Under the pieces are notes generated by a model. The model was not told where the DNA came from and made no database searches. It worked only from the letters and a program-made list of their open reading frames with translations. From Promicromonospora sp. Populi (GTDB lineage Bacteria > Actinomycetota > Actinomycetes > Actinomycetales > Cellulomonadaceae), in contig NZ_CP163528.1 in NCBI RefSeq assembly GCF_041081105.1, positions 992,001-1,056,000 of the forward strand: a stretch of DNA of 64,000 nucleotides, in the 5' to 3' direction. A program made the translations under genes and the position numbers. Positions 1-7,657 of the stretch are shown piece after piece (position 1 is the first letter of the stretch; the number at the start of each line of letters is the position of its first letter).

Positions 1-1
1 C

Positions 2-958
2 GAGCACCGGACCGGGCTCGGCCGTGACCTCCCCGCGCCCGACGGGCTGACCTGGTACGCGGGCGACACGCACGCACATACCACCCACTCGGACGGGTCG
101 CTCAGCATTGCCCAGCTGACCGCCGCAGCAGTGGGTCGCGGCCTGGACTTCCTCGCCGTGACCGACCACAACACCGTCTCCCACCACGCGCACCTGCCTG
201 GTGTGGGCGCCGCGTACGACATCTGCCTCCTGCCCGGGCAGGAGGTGACCACGCATGCGGGGCACGCGAACGCGTTCGGCGACATCGGCTGGGTGGACTT
301 CCGTCGCCCGGCGGCGCAGTGGCTCTCCGACGTCACCGAGCGCGGTGGGCTGTTGTCCGTCAACCATCCGATCCAGGACGACTGCGCCTGGCTGTTTCCC
401 GTGCGGACGGGGTTCCTCGAGCTGTGGCACATCTCGTGGTTCCTCGACCTGACGGCCACGGGGGCGTGGGCCTACCTGCGCGGGTACAACGGCCTGCCTG
501 ACGGCGGTACCACCAGCGGCGGCCGGCCCGGTACCACCAGCCCGGCCGGCGGTCCTGTACTGCTGGGCGGTAGCGACTTTCACACGCCGGAGCAGGGTTT
601 CCCGCCCGGCACGCCTACCACCTGGGTCGCCGCCGAGGACCGTACGCCCGAGGCGATCCTGGACGCGATCCGGCAGGGACGCACCGCCATCAGTAGGTTT
701 CCCGGGCCGGGCGAGCCCGCACTGGTGCGCGTGGGCGACGACCTCGTCGCCGTGGACGCGGACGGCACGGTACTCGTGGAGGGTCTCGACCTCGGGGGAA
801 TTCCTGAGGTCGCCGGAGGTCAAGGTCGCGCGGACCGGCCGGGGAACGGCCGACGACGCCGGGTGCGCGGCGACCGGGTGACGTTCTCCGCGCCACCCGA
901 GCACGGCCCCTACCGGCTGGAGGCCGCGGACCGTACCCTGCTCGCGATCAGCGCGTGA
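2..958 (+). CDS. PHP-domain metallohydrolase, CehA/McbA-like (5' partial)
   Basis: The reading frame is open from the left window edge, so the true start lies outside. Near the beginning it encodes GDTHAHTTHSDGS, the HxH metal motif that opens the PHP phosphoesterase fold. LAVTDHNTVSHH and a late GGSDFHTPE supply further metal ligands. Such proteins hydrolyse phosphoester or carbamate-type bonds with bound divalent metals; the substrate cannot be read from the sequence. After about residue 260 of the visible part there is an Arg/Gly-rich stretch that does not look conserved, possibly an insertion or a pair of compensating frameshifts. The stop overlaps the end of the convergent transporter gene by 11 bp. 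Confidence 0.8.
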   Translation, partial: EHRTGLGRDLPAPDGLTWYAGDTHAHTTHSDGSLSIAQLTAAAVGRGLDFLAVTDHNTVSHHAHLPGVGAAYDICLLPGQEVTTHAGHANAFGDIGWVDFRRPAAQWLSDVTERGGLLSVNHPIQDDCAWLFPVRTGFLELWHISWFLDLTATGAWAYLRGYNGLPDGGTTSGGRPGTTSPAGGPVLLGGSDFHTPEQGFPPGTPTTWVAAEDRTPEAILDAIRQGRTAISRFPGPGEPALVRVGDDLVAVDADGTVLVEGLDLGGIPEVAGGQGRADRPGNGRRRRVRGDRVTFSAPPEHGPYRLEAADRTLLAISA

Positions 959-2369
959 CGGGCGCCGAGTCTGGTCCGGCGTCGGGCTCGACGTTCGGTC
1001 CAGCAGCGTTCGGTCCAGCAGCCGGACCGTAGGGCGAGTCCGCCGCCTCCGGCGCCGCCGGCAGGCGGATGAAGCGGGAGACCGTTGTGCCGATCACGAG
1101 CAGCGCGAACGGGTACACGCTCAGGTAGACGCGGAACGCCTGCCCCGGGTCGGGACCGGGGTCGGCGCCCGAACGGTAGCCGAACCACAGGGCCAGCGAC
1201 GTCAGCGCCCCCGCCGTCACCAGGCCGTTGAGCCGGCCCAGCACGCCGAACGCCGCCAGGAACAGCCCGCTGCGGTGCGTGCCGTGGCGTGCGGCGTCGG
1301 CGTCCAGCACACGGGCGATGACCAGGTCGTTCGTGGCGAGCACGCCCGAGTAGCCGACCGCCACGGAGAGCCCGGCGAGGATCCCGGTGAGCAGGTCGGT
1401 CGCGAAGTACATCGGCACGAACCCCACGGCCGCGACCGGCAGTGCGAGCCGCCACGTCCACGCGGCGCCCTTGCGGCGCACGACTGCCGCCCACACGCTG
1501 AGCATCCCGATCGCGACGGCGATCACGACCAGCTGCAGGATGCTCGCGTCCAGCGCCGAGCCGTTCAGCGTGTGGTCCACGTACAGCTGGAGACCGCCCA
1601 GCACCAGGGCCATAGCGGACCCGTAGCAGGCGTTGACGACCCCGACCGTCCAGAACTGCGACGTCGACAGGATCTGCCCTACCGACCGGAAGAACTGTGG
1701 CCGGGGCTCCGCGTCGAGCGCCGGGTCCTCCCGCACGCCGAAGGCGGTCCAGAGGATGACGGCGGCGGCCACCACCCCGAAGATCACCGCGAGGCGCCCG
1801 TAGCCCACCGTGGAACCCTCGGTACCGAGCACGTTGCGCGCCAGGACAGGCGTCAGCGCGAGCGCGATGACCAGGGCCACGAGCTGGGCGCCCTGCCGCA
1901 CCGCGTTCGCCGTCGCGCGGCGTCGCTCCTGGGTGAACAGCTCGGGCAGCAGCGCGCCGTAGCTGGCGTTGATCAGGGAGTCGGCCATCTCGGTGGTGAT
2001 CGCGAAGACGGCGAACCACACCGCGAGCCCGACGGCGGAGTCCGCGACGGGCCCCGGCACGGAGAACAGGGCGATCGTCGTGGCGGCCAGCACCAGAGCG
2101 CCGGTCACCAGGTACGGCCGGCGGCGCCCCCACCGCGACCGTGTCCGGTCCGACAGGTGCCCGAACAGCGGGTTGTCCAGGGCGTCGAGCACCCCGTACA
2201 CCGCGTACACGGTCGCGTAGACGACGGCGTCCAGACCGAGCAGCTCGACGTACACGTAGAGCATCGAGCCCTTGACGAGGTTGATCGGCAGCGACGTGCC
2301 GAACATGCCGACGCCGTAGCGCACCGGCGAGGTCCCGCGTTCGGCGTCCACGTCGGCGAGCCTACTCAC
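948..2369 (-). CDS. MFS sugar/cation symporter, GPH (glycoside-pentoside-hexuronide) type
   Basis: This is an integral membrane protein of about 473 residues with roughly 12 hydrophobic segments. The loop SDRTRSRWGRRRPYL is the hallmark of the GPH symporters (MelB/LacS/UidB type), which import glycosides with H+ or Na+. I chose the GTG at 2367-2369 because it overlaps the TGA of the upstream deacetylase gene (GTGA), suggesting translational coupling; a GTG one codon earlier is equally possible. Pairing with a YdjC/ChbG deacetylase suggests uptake of an acetylated oligosaccharide or glycoside. The 3' end overlaps the convergent PHP gene by 11 bp. Confidence 0.85.
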   Translation of the reverse strand: MSRLADVDAERGTSPVRYGVGMFGTSLPINLVKGSMLYVYVELLGLDAVVYATVYAVYGVLDALDNPLFGHLSDRTRSRWGRRRPYLVTGALVLAATTIALFSVPGPVADSAVGLAVWFAVFAITTEMADSLINASYGALLPELFTQERRRATANAVRQGAQLVALVIALALTPVLARNVLGTEGSTVGYGRLAVIFGVVAAAVILWTAFGVREDPALDAEPRPQFFRSVGQILSTSQFWTVGVVNACYGSAMALVLGGLQLYVDHTLNGSALDASILQLVVIAVAIGMLSVWAAVVRRKGAAWTWRLALPVAAVGFVPMYFATDLLTGILAGLSVAVGYSGVLATNDLVIARVLDADAARHGTHRSGLFLAAFGVLGRLNGLVTAGALTSLALWFGYRSGADPGPDPGQAFRVYLSVYPFALLVIGTTVSRFIRLPAAPEAADSPYGPAAGPNAAGPNVEPDAGPDSAPVTR

Positions 2370-3235
2370 CACCTGCCGACGAGGTCGATGCCCTGCCGCT
2401 CGATCTCCCGGATGAAGTCCGGGTCGCCCAGCAGGCGCAGCTCCCACGTCCGCTTCTGCCACCAGCCGGCCGACGTCGCGCGCAGGCGCGCCGTGTCCGG
2501 GGACGGGTGCAGGAAGATCTCGCTCGTCCCCTCCGGCAGCCGCTCCAGCAGCCGCAGGTAGTGGTCACGCAGCGTCGGGTAGTCGCGTGCCTCGAGGTCG
2601 CCGCCGCGGTGCGTGCCGATCACCCGGGGCAGTGGCACGCCGGCGGCGTCCGCCGCTGCTACTGCCATCGCGTGCCGTGCCCGGACGCCGGGCTCGGTGA
2701 GCACCGGGTCGTCGTCGCCGTACAGCTCCAGGCCGCGGGGCAGGCGGAGCGCGAGCCCGAGCCGCGCGCACAGGCCGATCGCCTCGCCGAGGTAGGAGCG
2801 GCCTCGCAGCCCGTACAGCGTGCCCTGGTGGGAGTCCAGGCGGTCCGGCGCAGGCAAGCCGACGGCGGCCGTGGCCTGGCTCAGCGCCGTGACCTGGGCG
2901 ATGATCCGGTCGACGACGTCGTCGAAGCCGCCATCCGGTTCGGGCACCGGCAGGACGACGTGCACTCCCGGTGCCACGTCGGGCGCGGCTTTGGCGATGA
3001 GCTCGACGGCGCGAGCCGCACCACCGGCCGCCGGTGCGCCGGGCTCTCCCGGGCTGGGCCCGACGTCGTCGACGCGCCTGCCGTGGTGGCCGCGCCCGGC
3101 CTGGTCTGCCGGATCCGCGGCCGTGATCACGCCTACGGCCGTCAGCGGTGAGCCGGCCAGGAGTGCGGCGATCTCACGGTCCGCGTCGGGGTCGAGCCCG
3201 GCGTCGTCTGCGGTGAGGACGAGGCTGCGCGTCAT
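2366..3235 (-). CDS. YdjC/ChbG family carbohydrate deacetylase
   Basis: The protein has 289 residues. The N-terminus SLVLTADDAGLD carries the conserved Asp-Asp of the YdjC/ChbG/HpnK family, and later motifs include DSHQGTLYG (metal-binding His) and EIFLHPSPD. Family members remove N-acetyl groups from chitooligosaccharides or similar sugars with a divalent metal. I start at the ATG of MTRSLVL because the residues before it look like translated 5' UTR. It is the first gene of a two-gene unit with the GPH symporter, with overlapping stop and start. A short region of about residues 45-75 is Gly/Arg-rich and atypical. Confidence 0.85.
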   Translation of the reverse strand: MTRSLVLTADDAGLDPDADREIAALLAGSPLTAVGVITAADPADQAGRGHHGRRVDDVGPSPGEPGAPAAGGAARAVELIAKAAPDVAPGVHVVLPVPEPDGGFDDVVDRIIAQVTALSQATAAVGLPAPDRLDSHQGTLYGLRGRSYLGEAIGLCARLGLALRLPRGLELYGDDDPVLTEPGVRARHAMAVAAADAAGVPLPRVIGTHRGGDLEARDYPTLRDHYLRLLERLPEGTSEIFLHPSPDTARLRATSAGWWQKRTWELRLLGDPDFIREIERQGIDLVGRW

Positions 3236-3335
3236 CTGCCCAGTCTGGCCCCAACAGCGGGCCCGACCCACGACCCACGCTGAGGACTGACGACCAGCCC
3301 GGTTCAGCTCGCCGGTTCAGTTCAGTCGATTCGGC

Positions 3336-4019
3336 CTAGCCGACTGTGTGGGCCGATTCTGTGTGGGCCGAGTCATGCCAGGCCGAGTAGTGCCACGCCG
3401 CGTCGGTGCCACCGGTGTTGGTGGCCGTCGCGTGTGTGCCGGTCGATCGTGTGCCGGTCGCGTCGGTCTGGCCGATCGCGCTCGTGCTGAGCGCTCCCCC
3501 GACCTCGCCGAGCTCTACCTCGAGCTCCCAGGGGGTGGTCAGGTGCGGGATGGCCGGGGAGACGCAGGCCGCCACTGCCGTGTGCAGCGTCAGGGTGGCA
3601 CCCAGGCCGTCCGCTCGCCAGACGCCCGGGCCGACGACCGTGAACTCACCCGCGGCGGTGCGGTGCAGGACCACTACGTACTGCTGACCGTCCTGCAGGA
3701 CCTCGGGCAGGCCGTCACCCGGCGGTGCCGCCGCTGAACCCACCTGGGTGACTGCGAGGCCGGCGTCCTTCGAGAGTGCGCCCAGCAGCACCTTGCGCAC
3801 CTGGAGCTCGGTGCGGGTGTACGGCACCCGGTCGACGACGTCGACGTCCGACGCGCCCGCCTGCACCAGGGCGACGACGTCGGCGTCGGCGACCAGCTGT
3901 TCGACCGTCTCGTACTTCTCCGGGGCGGTGAAATTAGCCGTGCTGGCGCCGCTGGCGCAGCCGCTGAGGAGCCCGGCTACGACAAGTGTGCCGAGCGCTG
4001 TCCCCACGTGCCGTTGCAT
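3336..4019 (-). CDS. Predicted lipoprotein of unknown function
   Basis: The protein has 227 residues. A short basic N-terminus, a hydrophobic segment and the lipobox LLSGC (Cys21) mark it as a Sec-exported lipoprotein anchored outside the membrane. The middle part (about 35-170) looks like a compact beta-rich domain. The last 45 residues are low complexity, rich in Thr, His, Ala and Trp, and are encoded by short imperfect DNA repeats. I do not recognise the family. It is monocistronic, with 142 bp of upstream DNA carrying an inverted repeat. Confidence 0.7.
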   Translation of the reverse strand: MQRHVGTALGTLVVAGLLSGCASGASTANFTAPEKYETVEQLVADADVVALVQAGASDVDVVDRVPYTRTELQVRKVLLGALSKDAGLAVTQVGSAAAPPGDGLPEVLQDGQQYVVVLHRTAAGEFTVVGPGVWRADGLGATLTLHTAVAACVSPAIPHLTTPWELEVELGEVGGALSTSAIGQTDATGTRSTGTHATATNTGGTDAAWHYSAWHDSAHTESAHTVG

Positions 4020-4052
4020 TAACCGGTCTCGCCTCTGTCGTTCTGGTCTCGT

Positions 4053-4074
4053 GCAACGAATGCTCCTCCGTTGC
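4053..4074. promoter_or_regulatory. Inverted repeat upstream of lipoprotein gene
   Basis: GCAACG, 10 bp, CGTTGC, centred about 45 bp before the lipoprotein start. The spacing fits a dimeric repressor site, but no regulator gene is adjacent. Confidence 0.3.
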
Positions 4075-4161
4075 GCGACGGCAGGACAAGGGCAGAACGG
4101 GGCTAACCCGACCAGATGGGGCGACTACTTTGCCACGATGCGAAAACCTGGGGGCTACTCC

Positions 4162-4863
4162 TCAGGCGGCGTGTGCTTTACCGATCGCGCGCACCAGACC
4201 CGTGGTGGAGATGGAGCCCTTGCGGTAGCGCTCCACCGCGGCAACAAGCGCTTCGCTGACGTCGCGCGGCACGCGTGAGGACCGCGTCACGGGGTGCCAG
4301 ATCTCCCGCTCGAAGACGGCGGTCCGCCGGGCGGGGCCGCGGAACAGCCTGCCGGCGAGGGGCGGCGGTGGCGGGACTGGGCCCGGCCCCGCGCCGGGTA
4401 CGGGATGTGGCGCAGGGCCGGGCCCAGCGGCGGGTGCGTCGAGGACCCCGGAAACGATCGTCACCTGCGGGCCTGGTGCCTGCGGGACCGGGGGTTGCGG
4501 GACGGGCGGGAGCGGTACCGGAGCCTGGGTGGCGGGCGCCTGCGGCACGGGGAGCTCGACGCCCGGAACGTGTACGGCCGGAGCCGGTGTGGTCGGAACA
4601 TCTGCGAGCCGCGATGCGCGGTAGCGGGCGCCGGGGTTCCAGCGCAGGGTCGGCACGCTCGGCTTGGCCGATCGCACGCCGGTGCTCGCCCGGCGGGGCG
4701 CGGGCGCCTCCGGCGCCTCAGCCTCCTCGGCGTGTGCCTTCCGCAGCGCGGCGACGATTCGAGCGACCCGCTCGGGGTCGGCGCTCAGGTAGTGCGCGTT
4801 CGCGCCCTCCGGGCTGTCAGCGTTCGGACCGTCTGGGGCCTGCTGTTCTGTGCCGTCCGCCAT
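4162..4863 (-). CDS. Hypothetical Pro/Ala-rich protein
   Basis: The protein has 233 residues from the ATG at 4861-4863 (MADGTEQQAP). It consists of an acidic N-terminal helix region with LSADPERVARIVAAL, a long Pro/Val/Ala linker (about residues 90-165, repeated PVPQ-type units), and a C-terminal helical segment ending near IGKAHAA. No signal peptide or membrane segment is visible. The linker suggests a two-domain scaffold or cytoplasmic adaptor, but I do not recognise the family. An upstream ATG at 4962 is possible but would add untypical residues. Confidence 0.6.
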   Translation of the reverse strand: MADGTEQQAPDGPNADSPEGANAHYLSADPERVARIVAALRKAHAEEAEAPEAPAPRRASTGVRSAKPSVPTLRWNPGARYRASRLADVPTTPAPAVHVPGVELPVPQAPATQAPVPLPPVPQPPVPQAPGPQVTIVSGVLDAPAAGPGPAPHPVPGAGPGPVPPPPPLAGRLFRGPARRTAVFEREIWHPVTRSSRVPRDVSEALVAAVERYRKGSISTTGLVRAIGKAHAA

Positions 4864-4972
4864 GACCGCGCTCCCTCGCCCTCGTCCCGGCCGCGACCGG
4901 CGACCGTTGTCCCATATGTTCCCCGCGATGACCTGGCCGTGCAAGCCCCAGGCATGGTGCACCTACCGGGAT

Positions 4973-5003
4973 CACCTGGAAAGCATCGTGAACTTCCCAG
5001 GTG
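4973..5003 (-). terminator. Weak hairpin after the FMN reductase gene
   Basis: CACCTGG and CCAGGTG pair across 17 nt just downstream of the FMN reductase stop (transcription leftward). There is no clear T-run, so this is only a candidate. Confidence 0.3.
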
Positions 5004-5026
5004 CGCAGGTCAGGAGGTGCGCGGCC

Positions 5027-5704
5027 TCACTCTCCGCCCAGCATGTCCAGGAAGCTCGGGGTGCCGGCGAACGGGTCGGCGGGCTTGGCGTGCGGGGCGC
5101 GTCCGGAGACGACGTCGGCGAGGGATCGGCCGGCCCGCTCGATGCGCTGGGGCAGGGACGGCAGAGCGAGCTGGGCGGAGCTGCCCCCGTCGTTGTGCCC
5201 GTCGTCGTCTCCGGCCTGTGCCCAGTCGTCGGTTGCCGCGAAGACCGACGTCGTGACGACGTCGGCGCGCAGGTAGGTGAACAGGGGCCGCATCGAGTAC
5301 TCGAGTGCGAGCGAGTGGCGCGGCGTACCGCCGGTCGCGCCGAGCAGCACGGGAGTGCCGGTCAGGGCTTCCTTGTCGAGGATGTCGACGAACGACTTGA
5401 ACAGCCCCGAGTAGGTGGTGGTGAACAGCGGGGTGACGGCGATGACGCCGTCGGCCCGCGTGATCGTCTCGATGGCGCGCGCGAGGTCGCCCGTGGGGAA
5501 CCCGGTGAGCATGGCGTCGATGATCGCGTGACCGTGGTCGCGCAGCTCGATCATCTCGATCGTCACGTCGTGGCCGAGAGCCTTGAGCTCGCGTGCCGTC
5601 GCGTCGGCGAGGCGGTCGGCCAGCAGCCGGGTCGACGACGGCTGGCCCAGGCCCGCGTGCACGACGGCGATGGTGCGGGCGGTGTTCCCGACGGATTCGG
5701 TCAC
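5027..5704 (-). CDS. NADPH-dependent FMN reductase (CE1759-like)
   Basis: The protein has 225 residues of flavodoxin-like fold. AVVHAGLGQPSSTRLLADRL is the N-terminal FMN phosphate loop, and AVTPLFTTTYSGLFKSFVD is the second conserved flavin-binding stretch of the NADPH-dependent FMN reductase family. The GTG start overlaps the TGA of the upstream monooxygenase gene (GTGA), so the two are probably coupled. It likely supplies reduced FMN to the luciferase-like monooxygenase. This reductase/monooxygenase pairing is recurrent in actinobacteria. Confidence 0.85.
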   Translation of the reverse strand: MTESVGNTARTIAVVHAGLGQPSSTRLLADRLADATARELKALGHDVTIEMIELRDHGHAIIDAMLTGFPTGDLARAIETITRADGVIAVTPLFTTTYSGLFKSFVDILDKEALTGTPVLLGATGGTPRHSLALEYSMRPLFTYLRADVVTTSVFAATDDWAQAGDDDGHNDGGSSAQLALPSLPQRIERAGRSLADVVSGRAPHAKPADPFAGTPSFLDMLGGE

Positions 5705-6867
5705 GACAGGACCTCTTCTACCTCTTCGGCCCGCTTGCCGGTGTACTCGTCGCCGCCGTCGCCCACATGCGTGGCTCCGGCCTCGCCCTTGGCCCGCGCG
5801 GCGGCTACCCGCTCGGCGTGCGTGGGCGGGTTGGCAGGCACGTCGTCGGGCCGCTTGGCGTCGGCGATCTTGCGCAGCTCCGGCACGACGTCGGAGGCCA
5901 GCAGGTCGATCTGCTCCAGCACCGTCTTCAGCGGCAGGCCCGCGTGGTCGGTGAGGAACAGCTGGCGCTGGTAGTAGCCGACGTCGTCGATGAAGGACCC
6001 GTACCGGTCGATGACCTGCTGCGGGGAGCCCACGGTCAGCGGTGTGTCGCGCGTGAAGTCCTCCATGGTGGGGCCGTGGCCGTAGACGGGCGCGTTGTCG
6101 AAGTACGGGCGGAACTCGTTCCAGGCGTCCTGGCTGTTCTTGCGGACGAAGGCCTGGCCACCGAGACCGACGATCGCCTGGTCGGCCCGGCCGTGGCCGT
6201 AGTGCTCGAACCGCCCGCGGTAGAACTGCACCATCTGCTTGGTGTGGCTGATCGGCCAGAAGATGTTGTTGTGCAGGAACCCGTCGCCGTAGTAAGCGGC
6301 CTGCTCGGCGATCTCGGGGCTGCGGATCGAGCCGTGCCACACGAACGGCGGCACGCCGTCCAGCGGGCGCGGGGTGGAGGTGAAGCCCTGCAGCGGGGTG
6401 CGGAACTTGCCCTCCCAGTCCACGACGTCCTCGGTCCAGAGCCGGCGCACGAGCGCGTAGTTCTCGATGGCGAGCGGGATGCCCTGGCGGATGTCCTGCC
6501 CGAACCAGGGGTAGACGGGACCGGTGTTGCCGCGGCCCATCATGAGGTCCATCCGGCCGTCCGAGATGACCTGGAGCATCGCGTACTCCTCGGCGATACG
6601 GACCGGGTCGTTGGTCGTGATCAGTGTCGTGGCCGTCGACAGGGTGATGTTCTTGGTGACGCCGGCCAGGTAGCCGAGCATCGTCGTCGGGCTGGAAGCG
6701 ACGAACGGCGGGTTGTGGTGCTCGCCGGTGGCGAACACGTCGAGGCCTGCCTCGTCCGCGTGCTTGGCGATGGTGAGCATCGAGCGGACGCGCTCGGTGT
6801 CGTCCGGGGTGTGCCCCGTCGTCGGGTCCGTCGTCACGTCGCTGACACTGAAGATCCCGAACTGCAT
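5701..6867 (-). CDS. Luciferase-like FMN-dependent monooxygenase (CE1758-like)
   Basis: The protein has 388 residues with the TIM-barrel pattern of bacterial luciferase-like enzymes: MQFGIFSVSDVT at the start, ATGEHHNPPFV and STATTLITTNDPVR inside, and DLMMGRGNTGP as a flavin-binding stretch. These flavin-dependent enzymes oxygenate small organic substrates; the substrate is unknown. It is the first gene of a two-gene operon with the FMN reductase. A nearby ACATGCA/TGCATGT inverted repeat could be its operator. Confidence 0.85.
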   Translation of the reverse strand: MQFGIFSVSDVTTDPTTGHTPDDTERVRSMLTIAKHADEAGLDVFATGEHHNPPFVASSPTTMLGYLAGVTKNITLSTATTLITTNDPVRIAEEYAMLQVISDGRMDLMMGRGNTGPVYPWFGQDIRQGIPLAIENYALVRRLWTEDVVDWEGKFRTPLQGFTSTPRPLDGVPPFVWHGSIRSPEIAEQAAYYGDGFLHNNIFWPISHTKQMVQFYRGRFEHYGHGRADQAIVGLGGQAFVRKNSQDAWNEFRPYFDNAPVYGHGPTMEDFTRDTPLTVGSPQQVIDRYGSFIDDVGYYQRQLFLTDHAGLPLKTVLEQIDLLASDVVPELRKIADAKRPDDVPANPPTHAERVAAARAKGEAGATHVGDGGDEYTGKRAEEVEEVLS

Positions 6868-6914
6868 GGTGTTCCGCTCCCTAGGTTGCTACCTGCTCAG
6901 CACTGCTGACTTCT

Positions 6915-6934
6915 ACATGCAGATGCATGCATGT
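6915..6934. promoter_or_regulatory. ACATGCA-N6-TGCATGT inverted repeat upstream of monooxygenase
   Basis: A perfect 7-bp inverted repeat starting 48 bp upstream of the monooxygenase ATG, with overlapping ATGCAT palindromes inside. The size suits a MarR- or TetR-type dimer. Confidence 0.4.
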
Positions 6935-7113
6935 CGGCCTCAACCCGCTGCCGGTGTCGATTGTTCCCGCTGCCCGGTTCCCACCAGCCCACCAGCCGTT
7001 ACGCACGTGAGATCGCGCACATCAGCGCCCAGTTTGCCCGGAGTGCGCTTGCGAGCGCACCTCCGGCGCGTAGCCTGATCAGACGGCTGGACAACCGACG
7101 GCCGGAAAATGCG

Positions 7114-7178
7114 CTGGAACGTCAGAACCTGAAACGTCAGAATCTGGAACGCCAGTACATGGGCTGGAACATCACAGA
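7114..7178 (+). repeat. 15-bp tandem repeats upstream of rbpA
   Basis: Three contiguous 15-bp copies at 7114-7128 (CTGGAACGTCAGAAC), 7129-7143 (CTGAAACGTCAGAAT) and 7144-7158 (CTGGAACGCCAGTAC). After a 5-bp gap comes a fourth, diverged unit at 7164-7178 that begins CTGGAAC. Copies 1, 3 and 4 contain GGAAC, the -35 element of SigR-type promoters, and the last one lies in the predicted promoter. The rest of the 6868-7244 gap shows no gene that I would support. Confidence 0.75.
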
Positions 7179-7191
7179 GGGTCCCTGCGTT
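7166..7191 (+). promoter_or_regulatory. SigR/SigH-type promoter of rbpA
   Basis: GGAAC at 7166-7170, 18 bp, then GTT at 7189-7191. This matches the GGAAT/C-N18-GTT pattern of thiol/heat-stress sigma factors of the SigR/SigH family. In Streptomyces and mycobacteria rbpA is known to be under such control. Transcription would begin near 7198, about 47 bp before the rbpA start. Confidence 0.65.
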
Positions 7192-7244
7192 GGCACTACG
7201 GACCTTTTTCCGCCACCAATCCCGACAACCCTCTGGAGGACATC

Positions 7245-7589
7245 GTGCCCGACCGGTCCCTGCGCGGTATGAGCATCGGTAGTAAGAGCATGGAGTCCGA
7301 CGAGGGCGTGGACTTCGCCCCTCGGTTCCAGGCCTACTACGACTGCCCCAACGGCCACACCATCATCCTGCCCTTTGCCACCGATGCCGACGTGCCCCCG
7401 ATCTGGGAATGCCGTTGCGGCGAGGAGGCGCTCCTGCGCGACGCCGAGAAGCCGGAGCCCAAGGCGACCAAGCCGCAGCGCACCCACTGGGACATGCTGC
7501 TGGAGCGCCGCACGGTGAAGGAGCTCGAAGACCTGCTCGACGAGCGCCTCGAGCTGCTGCGCGCCGGCAAGCTGCGCCGCTCCGCCTGA
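7245..7589 (+). CDS. rbpA: RNA polymerase-binding protein RbpA
   Basis: The protein has 114 residues. The core YYDCPNGHTIILPFATDAD and WECRCGEEA match the RbpA core domain, and RTHWDMLLERRTVKELEDLL matches the basic linker and sigma-interaction helix. RbpA binds the principal sigma factor and RNA polymerase and stabilises the open complex in actinobacteria. I chose the GTG start because GGAGGA lies 5 nt upstream; an internal ATG at 7269 is possible. It converges on lnt through a strong bidirectional terminator. Confidence 0.95.
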   Translation: MPDRSLRGMSIGSKSMESDEGVDFAPRFQAYYDCPNGHTIILPFATDADVPPIWECRCGEEALLRDAEKPEPKATKPQRTHWDMLLERRTVKELEDLLDERLELLRAGKLRRSA

Positions 7590-7615
7590 CAGCTCAGCAG
7601 CAGCAAGCACCACAA

Positions 7616-7655
7616 CGACCGTCGGTCCTGGCCACAAGGCCAGGACCGACGGTCG
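7616..7655. terminator. Perfect bidirectional terminator between rbpA and lnt
   Basis: An 18-bp perfect stem (7616-7633 with 7638-7655) closes a 4-nt loop ACAA. It lies exactly between the convergent rbpA and lnt stops and starts 27 bp after the rbpA stop. Confidence 0.85.
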
Positions 7656-7657
7656 AT

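Noticed and set aside
6931..7272. Possible gene in the gap before rbpA
   Set aside because: No recognisable domain; most of it is explained by the 15-bp repeats and the rbpA promoter.
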